Shown: one piece after another, positions 9,269-20,812 of the stretch
How the letters are laid out: each line of letters begins with the position of its first letter
Position numbering within the stretch: the stretch's first letter is position 1
Assembly (NCBI GenBank): GCA_021307315.1
Contig: JAJSPD010000054.1
Location: 186,001 to 250,000 of the forward strand
Length of the DNA: 64,000 bases
Direction of reading: 5' to 3'
Source of the DNA: Bisporella sp. PMI_857
Lineage: Eukaryota > Ascomycota > Leotiomycetes > Helotiales > Helotiaceae
Translations under genes and position numbers: made by a program
Notes under the pieces: generated by a model
Seen by the model: the letters and a program-made list of their open reading frames with translations, nothing else
The model's database searches: none
What the model was told of the DNA's origin: nothing

Positions 9269-10988
9269 CTAACTGTTCCCAGGTACAGTAGCAGCATCTT
9301 CACCAAGCTTGAGGGTACGGTGATAAGCCCGGATAATAGAATCAGTATCATCAATATTAATCTGAGTAAACGTACATTAGTTTCTGTGATAATCCAAATA
9401 TATAAAGTATAGAGAGACTTACAGATCTGATATCGGCAAGCTGTTTAATCTTGGCAGTGCACTCCTTGTACTGATCATCTGTCATTGTCATACCAAGCTG
9501 AATAGCTCTTGATTTGATGGCATTCCATCCAGTGATACGTGCTATCCCATGTTAGCAATATCTTTCAGCAGATGATTGTAAACTTACAGGCGAAATGGAT
9601 ATATCTTGTCAAGCCAAAATCCGCGGGATTAATAATCTCATAAGTTGATGGGTTATTCAGGATGGCCTTGGAATGCACGCCGCTCTTATGTGTAAATGCG
9701 CAAAAGCCAGTGACTGAATAAAGTTAGCAAATATACGTAAAGGCGAACCTCTTTCTTGGTGACTTACTATAGTTGTTGAAGGGAATGTTGACCTCGACAG
9801 CTTGAGCGACAAGATCCTCGATATCCTTGAGCTTGTGAAGCTTATACTTGCCCATAACATACTCTCGGTCTGCGACAATCATGCGAGCCATGAGGCCACC
9901 AAGGGGAGTGATACCATTTCGCTCACCAATACCCAAAACTGAGGTATCGATGTGAGTTGCCCCAGCCTCTAAAGCGCAGTATGCATTCGCAATTGCACAT
10001 CCAGTATCATTATGGAAATGAGTCTCGATATCGCAGCTTACGACACCTCGCAGAGTTCGGATCAGGTCATAAACTTGTCTTGGAGATGCGCATCCAACGG
10101 TATCAGCGATACCAACCCGATTTACGCCAATCTTGTCCACTGTGGAGTAGATTGAAAGAAGGTCGACGAGATTCGATCGGAATGAGTCCTCGCTAGAAAA
10201 TCTAATCTCAATGTTGTGCGACTTAACATAGTTGATAACTTCAATGGCGGTGTTGGTAATATATGTCATGTCCTTTCCGTGAGAGTGTTCCATCAGATAC
10301 GAAGACGTACCAATGACTACATCACTGTGAGACATTAGTAAATGCGGCAAAGTGGCATAATTTTCTTGGCTTACACTCCATCGACACCAGTCTGGACGGC
10401 GATTCTTGCATCATCCATATGACACCGGATGTGAGTGAGGATCTATCCATGTAAGCAATTGATAGTTTACGTGTGTCATCACCAACCTTGGCCTTCAACC
10501 CCAACTTGCAGATAGCCTCGCAATCAGCTCTTGATTGCTCAGATGCGGCAGGTGAAGTAAGCTCAATCTATGCGGTATATATATCAGTATGCGTTCCGAA
10601 AACATGGGCTTCATATGACTCACATAGTCAACCCCGAAATCGTCCAAAGCCTTAGCGATCTCAATCTTCTTTGGCAGATCGAAAAAAGCATTGGCAAACT
10701 GTTCACCCTCCCGCAGCGTACTCTCAATGATTTGAAATCGGGATACATTGCTTAAGAAATCGCCGGTGGTTTGGTATGGGTTCTTGGAGTGAGGGTGAGG
10801 GTTTGACTTGGTCTCGATGGCGGTGAAACCTGGGTGAGCTATATTGAGTCAGTCAGCTAGCACCAAAGATTGTTATCGAGATGCTCACCATCTGCATTGC
10901 TACCATTGGTGCCATTGGCCCCATTCGAGGTTCCATTTGCGCGTCCATTGCCATTGGCAACTGGATCAGCTTCGCAGGAGGGGCACAT
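9269..10988 (-). CDS. LYS20: Homocitrate synthase (alpha-aminoadipate lysine pathway)
   Basis: Eight exons: 10988..10889, 10838..10624, 10567..10487, 10442..10375, 10324..9768, 9713..9588, 9541..9423, 9361..9269 (452 aa). All seven introns are 44-61 nt and keep frame. It condenses acetyl-CoA and 2-oxoglutarate to homocitrate, the first step of fungal lysine synthesis. The TIM-barrel begins with [15 protein letters not shown] (about 67-82), which carries the catalytic Arg and Glu. The metal ligands are in [11 protein letters not shown] (about 255-265), and [13 protein letters not shown] follows. The N-terminal 35 residues are an Asn/Gly-rich low-complexity leader. The C-terminus ends soon after [13 protein letters not shown], shorter than the remnant at 3641..4057, so it may be one of two diverged isozymes. 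The third intron has a less usual GTTGGT donor. Feedback by lysine is known for the family. Confidence 0.93.
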
Positions 10989-11470
10989 CGTGTGAAGGTG
11001 ACGGAGTGGGCGATCAATGTTGGAGAGTAACTTGTGAGATCGGTAGATGGAAGTTGGAAAGATTAGGGTGAGGGCAGGTATTTATTTTATCTTGGAGTAT
11101 GACACACTTTCTAGAATGGATATGAGATGTAACCTATTCGTGGATATATGAGTATGACTCGAATTGATATGTGGGGAAAAAGGGAAAAAAAGAACAAAGG
11201 CGTGCCCAGCTTGGATGAGGGACACTGATGCTCCAAGCATGGGTTTGGCGGGGAAGCGAACTATTTTTAAGCGAATCAAATTAGCTCCCACAAACTGCTT
11301 TGCCGAGATCGGCATTGGTGGCTAAAAAAAAATAAAAAAAAAAGTAAAAAAAAGTTTGATGCCTCAGGATATGTCATGCAATAAAAGCAGATGTGTTCAT
11401 TGGCTATCCCTATTTCTCGCTTAACTGTGACCTACACTTCTAAGAGTTGTTTAAGTAATCACCATTGATA
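10989..11470. other. Upstream region of homocitrate synthase
   Basis: It must contain the promoter and 5' UTR of homocitrate synthase. A run of A and T near 11324-11355 is low-complexity. No second gene is seen. Confidence 0.5.
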
Positions 11471-11895
11471 ACGTACCTGACGGGGTCAGTGGAACAGATA
11501 AGTCAGTGAAACACGCAATTTTACCGCAAAAACGCGCTTTTTCAAACCGTGCTATTTTAGTTCTTACTTATTTTAAAAAGTTTCACTTTTTAATATAATA
11601 TTTCAAGTATATAAACAAACAATATTTTAAAATTTGAAAGCTTTAGTATTATAAATATATAAATATAACATTTCACGCTAAAATAATCCCTGTAATTTCA
11701 GTTTCTAAATAACTATTAATTGTATTAGCTTTAAACTTAAATTATGTATACAAACTACAATTAAATTGTTATATATTAAGTTTTAATAATTTTAATAAAA
11801 TAGTACTTAAAATAGTACAGTTTGAAAAAGCGCGTTTTTGCGGTAAAATTGCGTGTTTCACTGACTTATCTGTTCCACTGACCCGTCAGGTACGT
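11471..11895. mobile_element. Non-autonomous inverted-repeat DNA element (MITE-like)
   Basis: A 425-bp element with long terminal inverted repeats: left arm 11471..11559, right arm 11808..11895. The arms start ACGTACCTGACGGG and match over about 88 bp with only one indel and two substitutions, both transitions. TA dinucleotides flank both ends (11469..11470 and 11896..11897), fitting a TA target duplication as made by Tc1/mariner or pogo-type transposases. The 250-bp interior is extremely AT-rich and has no coding frame, so any movement would depend on a transposase made elsewhere. The arms are long enough for the transcript to form a hairpin. Confidence 0.85.
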
Positions 11896-11897
11896 TA

Positions 11898-12375
11898 GTA
11901 TCTGTATGAGAGCTAATCGAAAGATCCAGTGTGTAGTGGGTATATCTTCTGATGTCGTTGGACTTGGAACTATCTTTGTCGAACTTAGTGCAAAATATTG
12001 CGGGTTCTAGGAAGGGGTGAGTAGGTGAGCATGCACACAATAACTGCAAAGAATCTTATACCTTCATGAATTTATCAGCATTCCTGGAAAGAAGATCATG
12101 CCCTAGTACAACCATCTTAATTGATTATTTGCTACTTCCGCCGAAGCAGACAAATTGAGACGATGTGTTTCACCATCGCAATACCGAAAGCTTCTGATCC
12201 AGAAGAGCCATAGTCCTACACAATTTCACATGATACGATTTATCAACATCAGATTCTTCCGTTCTGATCTTCTTCCTACCTCAGCTTGAGAAAACCAATG
12301 CAAAGCCCCTTCCTTTCCATGGTCTCCATGTTCAACGTATGTAAGCTTGTCGTTTTGATCGAGCCCTAGGCAGAA
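11898..12375. other. Intergenic downstream of the homeodomain gene
   Basis: Contains the 3' UTR of the homeodomain gene. No other supported feature is seen. Confidence 0.5.
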
Positions 12376-13769
12376 TTACAAGTATGGTTCACCAATGAAT
12401 ACCAAATTGCCATTCCCATCGCGAACCCATCCGTTTCTATCTATGTTGGGATAGCCGCCGCACTGTTGAAAGGTTATCAAGGTTGGCATAGAGAGGGCAA
12501 TAAAAGTCTTACCATATAGAGACGCGGATCGATGTTTACGCCACGTTGGAAGGGATCGATAGGATGAGCTGTTCCACAAGCTGTGTGGCTTTGAGCAGCG
12601 TTGAAAGCCGACTTTGCTTTTTGGAAGGTTACAAAATCTGGGTAGACGTTGGCAAATGGGCTGGCATTAGCAATGGATTGTGCTTGTTGGAATGCGGAGT
12701 AACCTGAGTTGATGCTGGCGAAAGAAGTTGCTGGTTCAAATGCTGCATATCCTTGAGTAGACTTCGTGACAGAAGAAGCAAATAACATGCGACTTTGCAT
12801 ATTTTTGTTAGAGGCTATAGGTTTGTATGTGCGACCATAAGCTTGAGGAGGGATAGCCATGGGAATGTGTTGGTTGGCGCGGAACAATGGTCTAGTTGCA
12901 AATTCTCCCGAAGGCGTGGTAATGGGGACGCGTTGACCGCCAGTTACAAATTCATTTGTTGGAGAAGTATACTCGGCAGCAACCGCAGAACCAGGGGCAT
13001 TACCTTCAAGAAAGTTGGACATTGAAAGCTTCTGAACGTTGGAAGATGCCGATCCATAATTTGTAGATTCTTCAGGAACTTTGGTAGAATGAACTGCTGA
13101 TATTGGAGCAACTACTGGACGGTTATGGAAAGCTGGCGATCCAAAAGGTATACAGCCTTCGGGGAAACTGGCAGCAGCGCTAGTTTGTTCGTGCGTGGAT
13201 ACTGTAACATTTTGGACAGAAGCTGATCCATAGGTCGCTAATCCTTCAGTAAATGTGGAATAAACGACTGCTGGTGTAGATACGGCGAATTTTTGATCAG
13301 CGTTAGTAAATGGGGAGAGCACGCCGTTGGTCGCAGATTCTTGCTTTATGGCTTGGGTTGGATCTACCGCAGGGCCTTCAGATAGCATGCTCTCGCGTCT
13401 TCTCTCCGAGTTAAGTCCTAGAGTCCTTCTTCTCTTCTCGTAGAACCATGTCTGATGGCATGTCTCAGAATGTATTCGATATACCAGAGTTCCAATTCTT
13501 ACCATTACTTGATTGAAGGGTACGCCCAGGTGCGCAGCCATATGCTGCTTCTCAAGTCCTCTGGGATACATATTGCCACCATGAAATATATTCTCCAAGT
13601 ATTCTCTCTGCCAATCCTTAAATTTAGGCTTGTGTTGCTGTTGTATTGCTCAGTTAGCTGCTAGGCCGTACGTGTGCACCGGGGAAGGAATTTCAAATAA
13701 TCACTATACCTGGTTCTTGGGGACCTGAACAGGTGGGGCACTTTGATTTGGTAGTGGATGTTGAGACAT
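12376..13769 (-). CDS. Homeodomain protein with Asn51 replaced
   Basis: Four exons: 13769..13710, 13637..13503, 13451..12513, 12462..12376 (406 aa). The homeodomain spans about residues 24-75: FKDWQREYLENIF (helix 1), GLEKQHMAAHLG (helix 2), then VPFNQVM and, across an intron, TWFYEKRRRT (recognition helix 3). The conserved Trp48 and Phe49 and the following basic run are present. The normally invariant Asn51, which contacts adenine, is Glu here (WFYEKRR for WFQNRR). Residues 80-370 are Ser/Thr/Ala-rich and low in charge, like a disordered activation region. The last exon adds a short conserved-looking tail (GGYPNIDRNGWVRDGNG). A fungal transcription regulator is likely, but classical TAAT binding is doubtful. 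Confidence 0.82.
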
Positions 13770-15015
13770 CTTGGATATTCGAATGCCTTGCTGCACAGAT
13801 TCTGCAAGGGCTTTATAAGAGGAGTAGTGTGTACTTGGCTTTCCCCCCAAGGCAAGATATAAAGCGTTGGAGTTGTGAAAGGTTCGATCACAGCGACTTC
13901 TGTACAGCCTTGTGAGTATATTCACCTTTGGTTAAATCCCCAATTCGAACTCACCGCCTAAATCACTCACTTTTTAGGCCACCCAGCTCAGTACAGCTGC
14001 TCTATTCTATAATCACTAGAGTATATCTACCTACTCGATTTAGACTAACCTAGTGTTCGTACCCTTCCTCTATGGATAGGTTCAAGACGATTTAAAAAAC
14101 CAAAAACATAAAGATGATAGTTCGCTTATCTAGATGCGAACAGGACAAAATTAAACTAGTAGTGTAAGAGATCTCTGACTAGAATTGTAGAACTGGGTGA
14201 TCAACATAACATCATCTTTCCCTTCTTTCTTGACCGATATCTGTCTTTCTTCGACGTTTTTTCCGGGCCTGGGCCCTTTCTAAATACGCCTTTCTATTCC
14301 TTTCACAAATGAAAGTTTTGTCTGTATGCTCAGAATGGTGCGATGGGGTGGCCGTGCTACCTGTGACAACAGCTGGTTATGTTGAGCAGCAGGGCTCCGA
14401 GACATCACTATCAAAGTTGTATATGCTGGTTTTAATCGGTATGTTCTTGATGTACATGTGAAATGAACAACGAGACTAATTCAAACATGACCGAATGCCT
14501 GAAAGGCATGCGATAATGTGAGAAGGAACTAAATCAACATATAAACCTCTATGGCATCACAGGACCAAAAAGGTCAGCATCTTTATAGAAAGGTTCGAAC
14601 AGCAAACAAGGAAATAACCAGGCACGTTTCAAGCCAGTCATACATGGAATCACGAGAAGAAGGGTTGCTCGAGAAGATTAATGTACCGAAGAAGACTGCA
14701 CAGAGATTACTTGATTGAAATATAAGACATTAGATTCGAGGCACAGCTTATACCCAGAACAATGTGTCACAGCAGGTCAAAGGATGGAAGCATCATCAAA
14801 GATTTATTGCTAGTGAACAAGTGGCAGTCTCATCTCTTTCTATAGGATCGGGAAGAGCCTAGACGGTTCCAGACATGGCACAGTGACCTCGGCTCAAATC
14901 AAAACCTAAAAAGATGATACGCTTTTGAGAAAATGGCCTCTACGGAGTAATCGTTTCATTTTACAACACATTTTAGTTCTCTATTCGTTATACTAGTGAT
15001 TTTGCAACCCTCTTC
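13770..15015. other. 1.2-kb intergenic region, no gene seen
   Basis: It holds the promoter of the homeodomain gene and the 3' UTR of SEC31. Long upstream regions are usual for fungal regulators, so control elements are plausible. I see no gene, RNA or repeat with support. Confidence 0.5.
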
Positions 15016-18000
15016 CTAATCAGCAGTGACTTTGCTCATGCTGATCAATCTCTTTACTCCCACCTGTTATTGTCAGCATGCTCTAAGATGAAGGAATCGA
15101 GTGACTCACCATCCAGTTCCCACATTCATCAGTCTTTTCGCGTTGAATGTCCACTTGTAATTTTCCTGCTGCTTCGAAGTTCTTGGTCTGTAAAGCATCT
15201 GCGAGCTCGCTGAGTTTTTGAATGGTGTCTGGCTTGACTAGGTCCTCATTGTTCAGGTGATCAAAAAGAATTTGGAGGCGCTTCTGAGTGTCTTTAACCT
15301 GGGGAGCAAATGATGCAGGTGCCTTCGATGCAACACGTTGCATATCGGCGGAAAAGATGTCTACCATTCGCTGGGCAGATGCAGGAATGTGAGACCGATC
15401 TCCAGCGGGGTGCCTTGGTTTTGGAGGAGCACTCGCTCTTGGGGGGGGTGGTGTAGCCGCTTGCCCATTGCCCTGTGCACTAGAGGTCGCATTTGGTGGA
15501 CCTTGAGGTGGGCCTCGCGGCGGGCCTTGTGGTGGACCCTGTGGAGGCCCCTGAAGGGTGCTCTGGACTTGCGATGGCGGTGCTTGGTTATATTGCGTTG
15601 GTGGTGGAGCATAAGGATTTGCTGGTGGAGCAGCCGAGCGAGGTTGTGGAGCAGGGGGTTGAGAATACAGTTGAGGCGCTGGAGAAGGAGCATATCTATT
15701 CACTGGGGGCGCACCAGCGGGAGGAGCATTATAAGGTGAAGCCCCCCGTGGAATCGTGGCAGGCTGTGAAAGTTGCACAACTTGTGGAGCCGGTGATGCG
15801 GTTTGCGGACTGTACGCATTCGCAGCAGATGAGGATGGCCTGGCTGGCTGCTGGAAACTGTTTGGTGGCCCTGCTAATGGAGAATTGACACGAGGAGGTG
15901 CCGGCCCCTTAGGTGGCGGCGGAGGAGGGGTCGGAGTGGCTCTAGATCCGCCGAAGGGAGGCCCCTGAGGAGGTGCTGAGATATTCTGCTGTTGATTGGG
16001 ATAGTAAGGTGGTGTTGCTTGACCTAGTGGAGTAGGCGTTCGCTTAGCTGGTGCAACTTTGGTGACCATGGGAGTATCGTTCCAGTTGCCTGTATCCTTC
16101 AAGCTCCTTGAGGGAGGAGGGACTGATCCCGTATTTCTTGGCGGTGGAGCTGCTGCAAATGTTTGAGGAGGTGGCCCATATCCAGAAGGACCATAAGACT
16201 GGGCTGCAGGATATGAGGGGTACTGAGGCTGCTGGGGCTGCTGGGGTGGTTGATAGCCTTGAGGCGCATAAGGATTGGATTGAGGAGCGTAAGTACTTGC
16301 CGCAGGTGTTGGTGGAACAAATGGGTTCGTAGCAGGCTGTGTGGTAGCTGGGGCTTGGTAGGGGGCGGATGGTCGAGTTCTGCTTGGTACTTGCGCCTGG
16401 ACAGGCTTGGGGTTTGCTTTCCGGGACGCAAGCTTGACTCTGTTGCGTGCGACCTCAGCTGCAGGGTATTGAGCAGGCAGAAGGTTAAGATATCTTTCTG
16501 CTACCGATAGGTATCCGTCTGTTGCCACAATATCGGCATACTCTGTATACTTATCATACAAAGCAGCAAGTTTCCAATCAGACGTCTGGTTCTGCTCAGA
16601 ATCTTGGAATTTGGTAACCTGGCGGAAGATCGTAACCTTTTCGATGAAGCTTTGCAAGGCCCGAGCATGGATAGAGAATGATGAATCTCCATTGAGATCC
16701 TTATTGCCGGCTCGCTCACTCTCTTGAAGTTCGTCGATCCAGATAGTGACAACCTTTTCAAGCTTCGATCCCACTAAGTAGCAGAATGAAGCATCTTTAG
16801 GAGAGCCTGTTTCCTGGATTCTATCACCAAGTGCTTCGCATAGATCTGGGAATTCATTCGGCTCGGCATATGTGCATAATGTAGCCATGGTCTCTCTCCA
16901 GTTTGAAAGGTCTGCATTGTATACAACATCCCACAAATTTGTACCAATGATCGAGCTCAAGAGGCGAAGGTAATTAGGACTGTCGGATGTTCGTGATAAA
17001 TACGCTGATTGCGCCTTCTCAAGTAGGCTTTTACCTCCACAATTCGCAATAATCAATGCATCTGCAAACCGACTCTCTTTTAAGGATATCGTCATAGCCT
17101 TCTCGAACTGTCCTAGCATGAGTGCTTTGGTGATTTGCTTATCTGACGAAGAATCGGAGTCGGACAGCAGGTGGAATGGGCTATCTGTTTTGCCTCCCTT
17201 AGTTGCTGCTAATGATGATAAAAAGTCATCTCCATCTACACCTTCAGCGAAGATGGTAGATAGTCGACTGTTTTTGGCGGCAGCAGCTCCATTTGTCGAA
17301 ACCTTAACGTCATCAGTCTCATCTTTTAATTCAAGATCAGCAACGTCGTTTGTCTCTTCATTCTCATCGGAGAAACCGAGATATTCCTTGATTCGTTCAC
17401 GAGGCTTTTCTGCCAATAGAGTCTCAATTACCTTCCAGTCTGCTTTCTCTTCATCAGTCTTGGCGTTGGCAATATGAGATTCACATATGCTGCCAAGGTC
17501 ACCAGAGACAAGAGCTTTCTCAAAAGATTCCGTTGCAGTTCCCACATCAGAGTCAACTGAGAAGTGAGAGATCTGAATCTTAGATGACCTAGACTTGTCA
17601 GCCACAGGTCCAAAGCTCACGAGCTTTCCGCCAAATGCGAAAGAAACTCCAACGGGGCGTTCTAGCCATTTAGGTGCCTTCTGCAGAGAGAACGACGCCT
17701 CCTGTGGTTGTGTTTGTGCTTTGGTAAAGAAATCTTCTCCATCAACTGGCCCAGCTGGCGGTTGAGAAGCTTTTGGGTTTGTGTTCTGCAATGTCTGGAT
17801 TGATATTTTGCCGTCGAATGATGCTGTTGCTGACAGAGCGGGGTTGTGTGGATTGAATTTTACCTGGAAAGTCCAATTTGTTACCTCAGGGAATTCTCCA
17901 AGTTGTTCCCCTGTTTGAGGATTCCAGACCAGAGTTCGGTTGTCCTTCCCGCATGAAAGTAGAATATCACTATCTTGCTCGCACCAGGAAAGTGATAATA

Positions 18001-18829
18001 TGCCTTGGTTGTGACCTTGTAGTGTACGTTCTGGCGCATTAGAGTTTCTAAGATCCCACAAGAGAATAACCGGACTAGCATCATCAGGAGTAGCTGTCAA
18101 TAACTTGGTGGCATTGTTCGGATCCCATGCGACAGCTCCAACGGCTTTGCGATTATTATTCAGTGTGAGGGATGCTTTCTTGGTCTTTAAATCCCACACT
18201 GTAACAAATCCACCGCTTCCTCCTGTAGCGAGAATATGAGGAACTTTTCTGTTCCATGCTACGCATTCTAAATCATCTGATCTTGCTGCAGCGGTACCCA
18301 ATCTCAGTGGTTCACTCGAGCCATCTAACATATGAATGAAAAGCTCTCCCTTCGCGCCAGCAGTTGCGAGAATTTGTGGTTTCAGAGGATTGAATTGTAG
18401 CGACTTGATTGGGCCAGTATGGCACGTCGTTCGTGAAATCTTTGCATCCTTATCCCCATTTATAAGCTTCTCAGCATCCCACAGATCTAAAGATCCGTTC
18501 TCAAGAGCTCCCGCGATTATGCCTTTTGGATGTTCCTCATTTGCTGGTGACCAAGCAATATCATGAAATCTAAGATTCCCACAAGCATTAGACATGTACA
18601 GGAAAATACAAGCTCAGGGGATATACCTTGAATCAGTTACAATGCCAAATTTGGGCTGAAGTTCGACACCTTGCTCGTCCAAACTTAAATCCCATACTTC
18701 CAACTTTGTCTCGTCGGAGAAGTCTGCATCAACTGCTCCTGCTCTTGTCCCGGTTACTACTAACGGCGCATCTGAACCTGGCGAAAAGGTAAAACTAGCA
18801 GTTCTTGGGATTTCCTTCAAGCGCACCAT
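15016..18829 (-). CDS. SEC31: COPII outer coat protein Sec31
   Basis: Three exons: 18829..18627, 18569..15110, 15063..15016 (1236 aa; introns 57 and 46 nt). Sec31 forms with Sec13 the outer cage of COPII vesicles at ER exit sites and stimulates the Sar1 GTPase through Sec23. The start [18 protein letters not shown] is the family N-terminus. WD40 repeats fill about residues 1-340 ([40 protein letters not shown]). An alpha-solenoid (ACE1) covers about 480-740. Residues about 760-1110 are very Pro/Gln-rich and disordered, the part that contacts Sec23. A conserved helical tail follows and ends with [14 protein letters not shown]. Length is normal. It is divergent from the RRM gene at 19222. Confidence 0.95.
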
Positions 18830-19150
18830 CCTGCTAATGTAGTCTCGCCAAAGTTATGTTGTGCTCTAGGAAGGGGATGACTTTTCGTTTTGTGGCAGTC
18901 CGATCGAGGTGTTCAGAGATGGCTTTGGCACGCAATGGCAATTGAACGCGAAGTAACAACGTATGACAAATGGATCTAATTTTATGAAGAACACGGTCAA
19001 GTTGCAATCTGACCTTTGACTTATGTTGACCACATTGCCAGATATAGATGGGGCTCAGCCGAATATTTGGCCCCACTTCTCCAAAGTTAGCCTTTGACGC
19101 CAATATCATGTGACCTTCATGAGCTCGCTCTCTCGTACAGTGAAGCACAG

Positions 19151-19175
19151 GTTTGGGTTTAGGTTTAGGTTTAGG
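19151..19175 (+). promoter_or_regulatory. Telomere-like GTTTAG repeat in a divergent promoter
   Basis: Four tandem GTTTGG/GTTTAG units lie about 47 bp upstream of the RRM gene start, in the 392 bp shared with SEC31. They resemble a telobox, the promoter motif bound by Tbf1/TRF-like Myb proteins in fungi and plants. Function is inferred. Confidence 0.45.
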
Positions 19176-19221
19176 AACATTTCACTTGTGTATAAGCATC
19201 TCAGTATCAACAATAATCAAT

Positions 19222-19799
19222 ATGACGGAACAAGCACGCTGGAAATCTACAGTATATGTTGGCGGTTTAGCTCCAATGGTCACAGCTGCAAGTCTCCAGG
19301 CTGCATTTTTACCCTTCGGAGAAATTGCAGATGTCTCTTTACCGTAAGTTGCTGAACTATTCTTGTCTAGCCGGTCATACCGAAGATTTTTTTTTAATTT
19401 TTAATTTAGAAAACCAGAAGGCCCAAATTCTACAGAGCTTCACAGAGGTTTCGGATACGTAGAATTTGAGGATCCAGAGGATGTTAAAGATGCCATTGAC
19501 AATATGGACCAAGCCGAGCTGTTCGGGAGAGTGATCAAAGTGAATGCAGCAAAGCCGCCAAAGAATGCCAATGAAGGCCTAGGAAGCAAAACGGCTTTAT
19601 GGGAACAGGTGACTATGCATTACGCACCACAAATCAGCATACATTAACATTATAACAGGAGGGTTGGCTTGCAGAGAACGCAGTTAGTGAGGAAGACAGG
19701 CTAGCCGCGGAAAGAGCAAAATCAGGTACGGAGGATAAGCCGTATGATCCAATGGAGGGTCTTGAGGGACTAGATGTTGCGGGACCAAAGCCAGCGTAA
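19222..19799 (+). CDS. RNA-recognition-motif protein (Cyp33/PPIE RRM-like)
   Basis: Three exons: 19222..19343, 19410..19608, 19659..19799 (153 aa). One RRM covers about residues 8-88. RNP2 is STVYVGGL and RNP1 is HRGFGYVEFE. Together with AAFLPFGEIADVSLP and LFGRVIKVNAAKPP it closely resembles the N-terminal RRM of the nuclear cyclophilin PPIE/Cyp33, a spliceosome-associated protein, but there is no cyclophilin domain here. A short acidic tail follows (PMEGLEGLDV). It probably binds pre-mRNA or a spliceosomal partner as a stand-alone subunit. It is divergent from SEC31. Confidence 0.85.
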
Positions 19800-20087
19800 C
19801 AGGAAACAGAACTATTAAATTTGGCGCTTGAAGGATATGCATTGGATTGGCGTTTCGGGGCAGAGATACCAAGGATAAAAAGTGAAGGTAGAGAATGCGA
19901 AACATTGTCTCGTAGAACTGCTACTTAGGTAGCATGATCACAAAGCTTTATAGTGAAAAACAAGACGCATTGACTATATACACATTGGCGAGAGCCTCCG
20001 TTCACCCCAAACCAAAGCTGATCCGTAAATCCCTCAACCTCCAATTTGTCCGTAACGAGTGTGAACATCTGTTTTGCCATGATTGAT

Positions 20088-20580
20088 TTAGTCGGATCTG
20101 TTAGAGCGGGTGAGACGCATTTGCTTATCGACGACCAGTTTTCGGCCCAAAGAATAGCAAGCAAATCCTACAGCGATTCCAACAACGACTCCTTCAATGC
20201 TCATTAGCACTGTATCCTGGTATAAAATGCCATTTACGTACCAAGGGGTATCAACTCGGGTGGGATTCTCTTGAGGGTCCGCAGGCGTTGTGAAATGGTG
20301 TGAGCTGTACGTCACAATAAATCAGCCCATTGAAAAGCTAATTGCCTCCAATAGTCTTCTACAGTTTCCACCATTTCCAATATAATAGTGTATAGATACA
20401 CTCCAAGTCGGATAGCTTGCTAGTCTGGATCTACGTACCGCTCTGGTCCTCCTTCTGCACAGCAAACTGTTAGTGGCATTGCTCAAAAGCTTGAGAGGGA
20501 GCGGATCATACTGGGGCTGCTCGCATCATCCGCTTTGTAGGCTGGAACATTCTGAGTCTCATCGTAGTAGTGGGCTGCAT
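20088..20580 (-). CDS. Small putative mitochondrial membrane protein
   Basis: Proposed exons 20580..20512, 20454..20435, 20304..20088 (101 aa). The first exon starts MQPTTTMRLRMFQPTKR, an Arg-rich, acid-free leader like a mitochondrial presequence. The last exon encodes DTPWYVNGILYQD, then one hydrophobic helix (IEGVVVGIAVGFACYSLG) and a basic tail. I do not recognise the family. The middle exon is uncertain: a stronger GTACGT donor lies four bases away but breaks the frame, and an alternative acceptor 12 bases upstream also keeps frame. The start lies 232 bp from COX12 on the other strand, so the two likely share a promoter, in keeping with a mitochondrial role. Confidence 0.55.
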
Positions 20581-20812
20581 CTTGACTGTCTTATCGGGCA
20601 GTTCAAAAGATCTGATATTCTTGTCGTTCTTGTAAACAAAGCTTGAAGTTTGTCGTTGCTCATGGATGGGTCGGTTGCAAACTTGCCAAGAAATTCTCTA
20701 GCCGAAGCTCCAGGTCTTGAACGACAACACTTCAAATCATCCGATCCTCAATTGAGTCCTCCACAAGACCCTTCAACCTCTCTAAGCAAGCTCTCCAAAT
20801 ACAATTACCACA

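Noticed and set aside
13925..14010. tRNA-like stretch with GTTCGAATT on the minus strand
   Set aside because: The T-arm has no matching stem, and no acceptor or anticodon stem can be formed.
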